Below are positions 13,916 to 19,622 of a stretch of DNA of 19,718 bases, piece by piece. This DNA is from JAHBWV01 sp964588385 (lineage in GTDB: Bacteria; Planctomycetota; Phycisphaerae; Phycisphaerales; UBA1924), in assembly GCA_964588385.1 (NCBI GenBank), contig CAZPPG010000061.1, forward strand, positions 1 to 19,718, given 5' to 3'. Made by a program: the position numbers and the translations under genes. The notes below the pieces were generated by a model. It searched no databases and was not told where the DNA came from. It saw only the letters and a program-made list of their open reading frames with translations. Position 1 is the stretch's first letter. Each line of letters starts with the position of its first letter.

Positions 13916-15238
13916 TCAGGGTGAGAGAGGTGGAGCTGGCGAGGGACCAAGAGGAATGGTCACGAGCAGCGACGCGGTCGGAAGCAGCGAGCGGTCCGCC
14001 CGGGCGGCGAGCGCCGCGGCCGTCGGACGAATCGTCCGCATGACCAGACCCTGATAGAGCACCGACTCGCCGCGGCGCACGATGATCGGTCGATCGAGGT
14101 TCAGGAGTTCATCGCTGAGCAGAATCGTCAGGTCAATCGAGTCGCGTTCGCCGAATCCGGAAACCTCTTCGATCGTGATCGTCTGCTCATCACCAAGGTT
14201 CTCAAAGCGCGCGATGAGCATCGCACCGGCAATACGCGCGTCCTCTGGCACGCTCAGCCAATAGAGCCGCCCGTGCGTCACATCGTCTTGACGCCACACC
14301 ACCCGCTTGGGCCAGGGCTCACGCGTGAAGCCGCTCATCCACGCGACCGCCTCCGCATCTTCGCGGTCCATCCAGTGGCCCTTGCCTTCGTGGAGTTTCG
14401 TGACGTGGACATACCCGCCGGGGTCCGATGCCTGCAACGCATCGAGCTTCGCGCCCCACGCCGCGGCGACCTTGTTGCGGTCGTACGCGCTGTCGTTCGC
14501 GCCCATGTGGATCGCGAAGGGAAGGTTGCGCAGGTTCAGGGGCTGGGCCTCGTTGGGGTGGCCGGCCATCATCGCCGCGGCGGCAAACCGATCGGCCATG
14601 CGCGGCGCAACCTGATACACACCGTCGCCTCCCGCGGAGTATCCCATCAAATACACGCGATCTGGATCGACACCCTCAAACGCGACCGCATTTGTGATGA
14701 TGCGATCAAAGAAGGCGTCGACGTGCGGCTCATGCCACAGGTTCCATGTGTCGGTCGGCGCGCGGGGCGCGAGATAGACGCCCTCGGCGGGCTGGTAGAG
14801 ACGGATCTGATTCTGCCACTGCTTCTCGTTGACCTCGGGCGCGGCGTTGCCGCCCCCGTGCATGGAGAGGAAGAGCGAACGCCCACGGGGCTCTCCGGTC
14901 GCGGGATCGGTTTCCGGCTCCCCGAACACACGAAGGTCGAACCTCATCGTGCGCCCATCGATCGTGATCGACTTGGCCTGCCACTCCGCACCTCGCTCAT
15001 CACGAATGCGCTGGAGCGCATCGTTCCAGAGCGCATCGATCACCATCTGCGACTGCTGGTACGTCAGCGGCAGATCAGCAAACGTCTGCGAGCCGAGGTC
15101 CGGCCGCTCACTGGGCGGGAGCAAGAGATGTTCGCGCAACATCTCCAGCGCAGGCCTCGGCCCGCCCTGCGCTGCGCATGGCAGCCTGATAATCACGGCG
15201 ATGAGGACGACGATGAACGACAGGTGCGTGGGCTTCAC
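13916..15238 (-). CDS. Exported alpha/beta hydrolase (PHB-depolymerase/esterase-like)
   Basis: A 440-aa exported hydrolase. The signal peptide is about 1-23 (hydrophobic FIVVLIAVI, ending CAAQ). The alpha/beta-hydrolase core shows the oxyanion-hole motif SMHGGGN (125-131), the nucleophile elbow GYSAGG with Ser201, a likely acid Asp249 in MGANDSAYD and the catalytic His288 in GKGHWMD. The conserved layout (HGGG, GYSAGG, GANDS) resembles secreted polyhydroxybutyrate depolymerase and feruloyl-esterase-type enzymes. Residues about 305-440 are an added beta-rich C-domain beginning PWPKRVVW, ending in a Pro-rich tail. It starts at GTG 15238, 24 bases after the peroxiredoxin stop. True substrate unknown. 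Confidence 0.85.
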   Translation of the reverse strand: MKPTHLSFIVVLIAVIIRLPCAAQGGPRPALEMLREHLLLPPSERPDLGSQTFADLPLTYQQSQMVIDALWNDALQRIRDERGAEWQAKSITIDGRTMRFDLRVFGEPETDPATGEPRGRSLFLSMHGGGNAAPEVNEKQWQNQIRLYQPAEGVYLAPRAPTDTWNLWHEPHVDAFFDRIITNAVAFEGVDPDRVYLMGYSAGGDGVYQVAPRMADRFAAAAMMAGHPNEAQPLNLRNLPFAIHMGANDSAYDRNKVAAAWGAKLDALQASDPGGYVHVTKLHEGKGHWMDREDAEAVAWMSGFTREPWPKRVVWRQDDVTHGRLYWLSVPEDARIAGAMLIARFENLGDEQTITIEEVSGFGERDSIDLTILLSDELLNLDRPIIVRRGESVLYQGLVMRTIRPTAAALAARADRSLLPTASLLVTIPLGPSPAPPLSP

Positions 15239-15262
15239 TCGTTTGGCTTCACGTGTTGGGAC

Positions 15263-15898
15263 TTACTTGTTGGGTTGGGGCGTGGTGCGGAGATAGGGCT
15301 TGAGCTTCTTGAAGCCCTTGGGGAAGAGCTTGGTCGCCTCCTCATCGGTGACGGCGGGGACGATGATGCAGTCCTGACCATCCTTCCAGTTCACGGGCGT
15401 GGCGACCTTGTGCTTGGCGGTCAACTGCAAGGAATCGATGACGCGCAGCACCTCATCGAAGTTGCGGCCCGTGCTCGCGGGGTAGGTTATCGTCAGCTTG
15501 ACCTTCTTGTCCGGGCCGATGATGAACACCGAGCGCACGGTCATGGTGTCGCTCGCGTTCGGGTGGATCATGCCGTAGAGGTTCGAGACTTTCTTGTCGG
15601 CATCGGCCAGCAGCGGGAAGTTGAGCTTGACGCCCTGCGTCTCCTCGATGTCCTTGGACCACGCCTCGTGGTTCTCCAGGGGATCAACGGAGAGCCCAAG
15701 AATCTTGACGTTCCGCTTGTCGAACTCGGTCTTGAGCTTCGCCGCGGCCCCAAGCTCGGTCGTACACACCGGCGTGAAGTTCTTGGGGTGAGAGAAAAGG
15801 ACGCCCCAACTGTCGCCGAGCCAGTTGTGGAACGTGATCTCGCCCTCGGTGGACTTCTGTGTGAAGTCGGGCGCGATGTCGCCGAGTTGGATGGACAT
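15263..15898 (-). CDS. 1-Cys peroxiredoxin (Prx6 type)
   Basis: A 211-aa cytosolic thiol peroxidase that reduces hydrogen peroxide and organic hydroperoxides. The peroxidatic cysteine is Cys45 in FTPVCTTEL (41-49), preceded by the HPKNF motif. The C-terminal dimer/arm domain has the Prx6 features NFDEVLRVIDSLQLT (about 145-159), HKVATPVNWKDGQDCIIVP and the end region KGFKKLKPYLRTT. The other cysteine, in GQDC, is in the position often seen in 1-Cys types and not in a resolving motif. AGGGAG sits about 6 bases before ATG 15898, and a good promoter precedes it. First gene of a likely three-gene unit with the hydrolase and the methyltransferase. Confidence 0.95.
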   Translation of the reverse strand: MSIQLGDIAPDFTQKSTEGEITFHNWLGDSWGVLFSHPKNFTPVCTTELGAAAKLKTEFDKRNVKILGLSVDPLENHEAWSKDIEETQGVKLNFPLLADADKKVSNLYGMIHPNASDTMTVRSVFIIGPDKKVKLTITYPASTGRNFDEVLRVIDSLQLTAKHKVATPVNWKDGQDCIIVPAVTDEEATKLFPKGFKKLKPYLRTTPQPNK

Positions 15899-15991
15899 GG
15901 GTGCTCCCTATCTGGTGCGGCGAGTGCGCGCAAGCCGCGGGCGTGCTGGAGACGATGGTCGCAGCGCGGCGGCGCGGCGTCCGGGGCACGC

Positions 15992-16020
15992 AATTTACCA
16001 GCATATCGGGAGCGGTTCAA
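15992..16020 (-). promoter_or_regulatory. Sigma70-type promoter for the peroxiredoxin unit
   Basis: Minus strand TTGAAC (16020-16015), a 17-base spacer and TAAATT (15997-15992), about 94 bases upstream of the peroxiredoxin ATG. This is the clearest -35/-10 pair in the window and stands in a local A+T-rich island. Confidence 0.65.
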
Positions 16021-16054
16021 TCGGCGGCATGAGCCGTAGTCGTCCCGTGATTGG

Positions 16055-16861
16055 TCACGGCGGGCCCGTGGCGGCGCGGATGAGGTCGGCGGGGCGGGGA
16101 GAGGATGAGGGCCGCGAAGGCGAAGAGACCACAGAGGACGCTGAGAGCGCAGAGTCTCGCAGAGGGGAGGATGGGTTGAACGCGGAGGACGCGAAGGAAC
16201 GCGGAGGGGAAGGGGGCAATGGAGGATGGGCAATAGGCAATGGAGAAGGCAAAGCGGACTCAACGCGGAGGGCCGGTGAGGGCCGCGGAGAAGAAGGGAC
16301 AGAGGGCGAGGCAGAAGTCGCGCTGACCCGAAGCGGGTCAGTGGGACGGTGAGGGGTTGAAGGAAGAGGAGATCGGAGCGCGCTGGTTGACCCCTCCACG
16401 CCGCACCCAGTGGCACGCTTGGCGAGTGGGACGAGTGGTGAAGCGGTGGCACGGAGGAGGGCGGTGGCGGCGCGGCGCTTCTCGACGAGGTCGTCGGTGG
16501 TTTTGGCGACGTGCTCGAGGGTCTGGATGGCGACGTGGCGAGCCGCGGCAGCGCGGATGGTCAGGCCGAGATGCGCGATCTTGGCGATGTCGGCGACTTT
16601 GGCCTGGGTGTCGGCGTCGGCGAGGAAGGCGATGACCTGGTCCGGTGTGAACCGGGGGTCGTCGAGGAGGGCGGAGAGGTCGAAGTCGGCGCGGATGAGA
16701 GCGTGCAAGAGTGACGCAGTGACGGAGTGACATAGTGACGGAGTTGAGGACCCAGAAGCCGCCGCGGCACGCGGAAGGTCTGAGGGAAGATGAGTACCGA
16801 ACGCACTGGTTGGCGAGCAACCAGTGGCACAGGAGGGGGTTGTCGCGGTGGGAGCGACCAT
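16055..16861 (-). CDS. Uncertain helical ORF inside a repeat-built region
   Basis: An open frame of 268 codons whose only protein-like part is residues 51-140 (16711 down to 16442): an alpha-helical block with DFDLSALLDDPRFTPDQVIAFLADADTQ (split by a turn), then KVADIAKIAHLGLTIRAAAARHV and DDLVEKRRAATALLRA. It has the feel of a small helix-turn-helix or terminase-small-subunit-like domain, but I cannot name the family. The flanks are low complexity: the N-part is built on GTGAC octamers, and the Ser/Pro-rich C-part is the antisense of GAGG repeats. An ATG at 16733 misses this frame by one octamer (25 bases to the core codon at 16708; 25+8 would be in frame). TTG 16708 is another possible start. 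No ribosome site is seen. It may be a broken or phase-switched gene. The rest of the 1.1-kb stretch 16020-17131 holds only repeats and hairpins. Confidence 0.35.
   Translation of the reverse strand: MVAPTATTPSCATGCSPTSAFGTHLPSDLPRAAAASGSSTPSLCHSVTASLLHALIRADFDLSALLDDPRFTPDQVIAFLADADTQAKVADIAKIAHLGLTIRAAAARHVAIQTLEHVAKTTDDLVEKRRAATALLRATASPLVPLAKRATGCGVEGSTSALRSPLPSTPHRPTDPLRVSATSASPSVPSSPRPSPALRVESALPSPLPIAHPPLPPSPPRSFASSAFNPSSPLRDSALSASSVVSSPSRPSSSPRPADLIRAATGPP
16119..16215. repeat. GAGG-type purine-rich repeat, copy A
   Basis: A purine-rich stretch with GAGG or AGAG recurring about every 8-12 bases. It aligns without gaps to copy B at 16989-17084; both are 73 bases long from GGCxAAGAGA to a shared 19-base end, GGGTTGAACGCGGAGGACG (16173-16191 and 17043-17061). 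Shorter scraps of the same type continue to about 16330. Confidence 0.8.
16407..16416. repeat. Direct repeat CCAGTGGCAC, left copy
   Basis: The 10-mer CCAGTGGCAC here is repeated exactly at 16821-16830. Both copies lie close to TTGGCGAG (after this copy, before the other). The two copies bracket the helical ORF core. Confidence 0.6.
16711..16742. repeat. GTGAC octamer array (4 copies) at the 5' end of the helical ORF core
   Basis: Four consecutive octamers of the form GTGACNNA: GTGACGCA, GTGACGGA, GTGACATA and GTGACGGA, then a degenerate GTTGAGGA. The period and the GTGAC core match the perfect array at 1-55. An octamer is not a multiple of three, so gain or loss of one unit shifts the reading frame of anything translated across it. 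Confidence 0.9.
16804..16830. repeat. Palindrome CACTGGTTG/CAACCAGTG plus CCAGTGGCAC
   Basis: A perfect 9-bp stem (16804-16812 with 16818-16826) closes the loop GCGAG. It overlaps the right copy of the CCAGTGGCAC direct repeat (16821-16830). The layout of a small palindrome with a GGCAC flank is REP-like. Its recurrence elsewhere in the genome cannot be seen from here. Confidence 0.7.
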
Positions 16862-16918
16862 GCACCGACGATACAGCGTGGCGCGGGCGTGGCAAGGGGG
16901 TGGTGTGGCGAAATTGGG

Positions 16919-16961
16919 CTCTCACTGACAGACGTTTGTCAGTGAGAGGTGCAGATTTTTT
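16919..16961 (+). terminator. Strong hairpin with T tract
   Basis: A perfect 12-bp stem, CTCTCACTGACA (16919-16930) with TGTCAGTGAGAG (16937-16948), has the loop GACGTT. It is followed after seven bases by TTTTTT (16956-16961). In structure it is the best intrinsic terminator in the window and reads on the plus strand, yet no plus-strand gene lies upstream. The inner part, TGACA..TGTCA, is also operator-like. Confidence 0.6.
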
Positions 16962-16988
16962 GGGATTCTGGGGTGTTGGGGGAGGGAA

Positions 16989-17084
16989 GGCAAAGAGAAC
17001 GCAGAGGTCTCCGAGGAATCTGAGGAACGCAGAGGAGGGGAGGGGTTGAACGCGGAGGACGTGGAGGAGCGCGGGGGCGAAGGG
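16989..17084. repeat. GAGG-type purine-rich repeat, copy B
   Basis: Colinear partner of copy A (16119-16215), in the same orientation and 870 bases downstream. The last 19 bases of the aligned 73 are identical. It ends about 48 bases before the HEAT-like gene. Confidence 0.8.
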
Positions 17085-17131
17085 AGGATTGGCTGGGGCG
17101 GCGATTCATCGCGGCGTCGGGGCGCGCGCCG

Positions 17132-18295
17132 ATGGAGGTGCGAGTGAACCGGAAAGCCGACACGAACACGGCGAAGCGTCACCGGCGCGGGTGGAGATGC
17201 CCCGGGCCGCGAGAGTCGTGGCGCGCCGGCCTGATGCCCTGGCGGTGGATCCTGCGCCCCGTCTGCGGCTATGACCTGTCCGGATCAGCGGGCGCCGGGT
17301 TCCCGATCCGATGCCCCGAGTGTGGGCGGCTTGTAGAGCGGGCGGCCCAGATGCGTCGGCGCTTCGGACGGGTCCGGTGGTGGGCGCTGCCGATCATGGC
17401 CGCAGTGATCTGGGCGGCGAACGCGAACCGCTCGATCATCACGGCCGGCAAATGGTGCCGCGTGGCGCCGAGCGGCGTGCTGGTGGCGATCGAGCGCGGG
17501 ATGGGAACAAGTTCGCCGTGGGGTGTGCGTCGCGAGGTCAGGAAGCGGCTCGAGGGCGGGGCGTTGTCGCCATCGCAGCGGGCATCGCTGCGGACGCGAC
17601 TTGTCCACGACCTGCGCGCGGACACGCATCGGTTCAACTCGCTTCGCGCCATGGAAATGCTGGCGATGATGGGCGCGGAGGTCGAACCGGCTATCCGCGC
17701 GGCGATCGAGAGCGATGATGCTCAGCAGCGCCAGTTCGCGGCGGCACTGATGCGCAGGTTTCGGGAGCCGCCGAGCGAGGCGCTTCTGCGCGTGACGGCC
17801 GAGGGATTGCATGACGATGGGATCTCCGACTGGAGCGCGGAACTGGCGAACTTCGGGAGGTCGGTCGAGTGGCTCATCGAGCACGCGGAGCGGGCCCGGC
17901 CGTATCTGGTTGAGGCCCTGCGATCGGAGGATGCGCAGGCCCGGCTCGGCGCGGCGCTCGCGCTCGGGTTCGGGGGCGTGACGGAAGAGGCCGAAGCGGT
18001 CGTCGATGCGATGCTGCCTCACATTGAAGACAACGATATCGCGGGCGATGCACTGATTGCCGTCGCGTCGATGTTCAGGATGGGCGAGGACGCGATTCCC
18101 GCGCTGGAGCGGGCATCGGCGAGCGACACCTTGGAGCGGCGGCGGATCGTGTGCCGCCTGTTGATCGAGGACATCCGGATGGGCGAGGCGCGGAGCAAGG
18201 CGATCGATCGGCGCTGGCGTTCCCTGCGGATCACGCGGCTTGGCGACAACCCGTGCCGCGATGTGGCGTTGTGGCAGTACCTGTCGACACGATAA
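17132..18295 (+). CDS. Membrane protein with degenerate zinc ribbon and HEAT-like repeats
   Basis: A 387-aa protein. The Arg-rich N-terminus leads to a zinc-ribbon remnant, VCGYDLSG (44-51) and CPECGR (61-66). The usual planctomycete form is CxxCGYDL...CPECG; here the first Cys is replaced (LRPVC). One transmembrane helix follows (WWALPIMAAVIWAANA, about 83-98). From about 160 to 350 there is a series of paired helices with MGAEVEPAIRAAIES, DDAQQRQFAAALM, EDAQARLGAALALG and ALIAVASMF, typical of HEAT/PBS-lyase repeats that bind partner proteins. ATG 17132 is listed, but the in-frame GTG at 17144 sits 5 bases after GGAGG (17134-17138) and may be the true start. It would be anchored with the repeats on one side of the membrane. 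Role unknown. Confidence 0.75.
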   Translation: MEVRVNRKADTNTAKRHRRGWRCPGPRESWRAGLMPWRWILRPVCGYDLSGSAGAGFPIRCPECGRLVERAAQMRRRFGRVRWWALPIMAAVIWAANANRSIITAGKWCRVAPSGVLVAIERGMGTSSPWGVRREVRKRLEGGALSPSQRASLRTRLVHDLRADTHRFNSLRAMEMLAMMGAEVEPAIRAAIESDDAQQRQFAAALMRRFREPPSEALLRVTAEGLHDDGISDWSAELANFGRSVEWLIEHAERARPYLVEALRSEDAQARLGAALALGFGGVTEEAEAVVDAMLPHIEDNDIAGDALIAVASMFRMGEDAIPALERASASDTLERRRIVCRLLIEDIRMGEARSKAIDRRWRSLRITRLGDNPCRDVALWQYLSTR

Positions 18296-18306
18296 AGGGT
18301 GTCGAC
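18283..18306 (+). terminator. Hairpin spanning the stop codon of the HEAT-like gene
   Basis: GTCGACAC (18283-18290) and GTGTCGAC (18299-18306) form a perfect 8-bp stem. The 8-base loop contains the TAA stop (18293-18295). The gap to the convergent thioesterase gene is only 60 bases. No T run follows. Confidence 0.5.
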
Positions 18307-18355
18307 GCCGTGAGACGACGGGTTGCCCGAGATGGGACCGCAGCGGGCCAGCGGT

Positions 18356-18808
18356 TCAGGCGCGGAGCGCCTCGATCGCGCGGCGGAGGTCGGCGGGGAT
18401 GGGGGCCTTGGCGTTGGCGGTGTAGTCGTAGGTGACGATGGTGCTGGTGCCGAGGGCGGCGACAACGGGTTTCTTGTCAGGCGCGAGCATCGTCTGGGCC
18501 TCGCTGATGATCTCGTGGTCGAGCGTGAAGCGGTCGGCCTCGATGGAGGTGACGCGTGCGGTGATGGTGACGGTGTCGGGGAAGACGATGGGGCGGCGGA
18601 AGCGGCACTGGACGTGCTGGAGGATGACGCCGATCCCGCGGGGCTGGCGGATGTCGGTCATGCCGCAGCGACGCATGAACTCGACGCGGGCGCACTCGAG
18701 ATAGCGGAAGTAGACGACGTTGTTGACGTGGCCGAGTGCGTCCATCTCGCCCCACGCGACGGGGAGGGAGAGGGAGATGGGGGCGATGCTTGACCGGGGG
18801 GATTGCAT
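18356..18808 (-). CDS. Acyl-CoA thioesterase (4HBT, YbgC-like)
   Basis: A 150-aa hotdog-fold thioesterase. The catalytic-loop signature is VAWGEMDALGHVNNVVYFRYLECARVEF (about 17-44), where the Asp in MDALGHVNN is the usual catalytic residue. The VQCRFRRPIVFPDTVTI segment and the RFTLDHEII strand follow, as in YbgC/FadM-type enzymes. It hydrolyses acyl-CoA, probably short or medium chains; the exact substrate is not shown. ATG 18808 is the first codon consistent with the fold. The longer frame to 19015 is the antisense part of the neighbour. Its ATG lies only 4 bases after the stop of the DUF1963-type sequence, which suggests the two were one operon. Convergent with the HEAT-like gene. Confidence 0.88.
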   Translation of the reverse strand: MQSPRSSIAPISLSLPVAWGEMDALGHVNNVVYFRYLECARVEFMRRCGMTDIRQPRGIGVILQHVQCRFRRPIVFPDTVTITARVTSIEADRFTLDHEIISEAQTMLAPDKKPVVAALGTSTIVTYDYTANAKAPIPADLRRAIEALRA

Positions 18809-18812
18809 GATT

Positions 18813-19499
18813 TCAACCACACTGCAAGATCTGCCAGCACTCGTCGAACGCTCGACGACGAAGCGCTTCCTCGTGGATCCAGAAGTAGAGCATGCCCACG
18901 TCGCCCCACATCCAACCCGGCCCATTGTCTTCATTGTCGGTGTCGACTTGAAGCAGCAATCGCCACCCCGAAGCCCGCTTCTCATGGTGTGCGGCCTCAA
19001 TCTCGGACACCTCAATCACGCCGCCGCCACAATTCACTCCGGAAGAAGCGAGTTGACACTCGCGTTCCATCGGCCCCTGCTCGGGTATCGGGTGTCCCAG
19101 CAACCGGTGCGCCGGGTGCTTGGAGGATCGAAGCGCCTGTCGCAGTTCCTCGTACCGCGCATCTTCAGCGAGCCACGCATATTCGGGAACGTAGCTGTCA
19201 AGCCACTCCCAGTTTGGCAAGGTGTCCATCGGCTCGAACGTGATTCGTCGAAGCGGATAGAAGCCCTCGTCCGGCAGATCGCTGACTCGGTCTGCGGGTG
19301 GTTGCGGTGCTTCGCGCACTTCGAGCTCGTCGACTATCGCGGCATACTGAACGCGAAAGCCCGCTCGGTCCTTCGGATCAAATCCCCACAGTCCCGCCTC
19401 GACGTCGTACCAGAACCAGAGCATTCCGGACGTTGGGAGTGTGCCCGTCGGATCGTGTGGGGCGGCATCGGCGCAGTTGATCTGCGCGATCAGTGTCAA
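18813..19499 (-). pseudogene. DUF1963 (YwqG-like) gene, 5'-truncated
   Basis: The recognisable part begins at LTLIAQINCADAAP (codon at 19499) and continues with SGMLWFWYD, WGFDPKDRAGFRV, HRLLGHPIPEQ, ECQLASSG, WRLLLQVDTDN, MWGDVGMLYFWI and CWQILQC at the end, the ordered blocks of DUF1963/YwqG proteins. Homologues carry about 40-60 further residues before the LxxIAQIN strand, with a GG-x-P-x-LP block, which I do not find here. The same frame stays open to a TTG at 19616, but those codons do not look like the family; they are antisense to the DUF5131 remnant. There is no ATG in the retained part. I read it as a gene that lost its 5' end in a rearrangement at about 19476-19500. The function of intact relatives is unknown. 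An alternative is a frameshift rather than truncation (see findings). Confidence 0.7.
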
Positions 19500-19622
19500 G
19501 CCGCCAATGTGCCATTTTGGATGAAGCAGGGAGGCGGATACCCAAACAAGCGCGATAAACTTGAAGATATGCCAGTGGATTTGAGAATACGCGAACTTCC
19601 ATATTTGAAGGAGCAAGGATGA
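19476..19622 (+). pseudogene. 3' remnant of a DUF5131 (phage Gp37/Gp68-like) gene
   Basis: The last 48 codons of a plus-strand open frame read VDLRDQCQAANVPFWMKQ, then GGGYPNKRDKLEDMPVDLRI and RELPYLKEQG. This matches the C-terminus of DUF5131 proteins, where a (V)xxLRDQCxAAxVPFxxKQxGG block is followed by a LEDxPxDLRxREx-type end. The frame stays open upstream to 18720, but that part is the antisense of the DUF1963 gene and shows none of the CxxxCxxC-bearing N-terminal domain. So the gene has lost its 5' end at about 19476. Its TGA (19620-19622) overlaps the ATG of the next gene. A+T content is higher than in its neighbours. Family recognition rests on a short segment. Confidence 0.65.
19478..19492. 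other. Near-palindrome at the gene-fusion point
   Basis: TGATC (19478-19482), TGCGC, GATCA (19488-19492). The segment encodes part of the conserved IAQI strand on the minus strand and part of the conserved DLRDQ on the plus strand. It lies inside the 24-base overlap where both truncated genes still look like their families. Confidence 0.6.

Noticed and set aside
14273..16039. 588-codon plus-strand open frame
   Set aside because: Runs antisense through the hydrolase and peroxiredoxin genes; the composition is that of a shadow frame.
16338..16925. Second minus-strand frame across the repeat region
   Set aside because: After the ATG at 16733 it turns Arg/Pro/His-rich with no helical core; the protein-like core is in the other frame.
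16119..17084. Possible CRISPR or insertion sequence
   Set aside because: Repeats are too few and too irregular for CRISPR. No transposase-like frame or convincing terminal inverted repeats with target duplication are visible.
18720..19475. First 252 codons of the plus-strand open frame that ends at 19622
   Set aside because: This part is the antisense of the DUF1963 gene; only the last 48 codons resemble a protein family.
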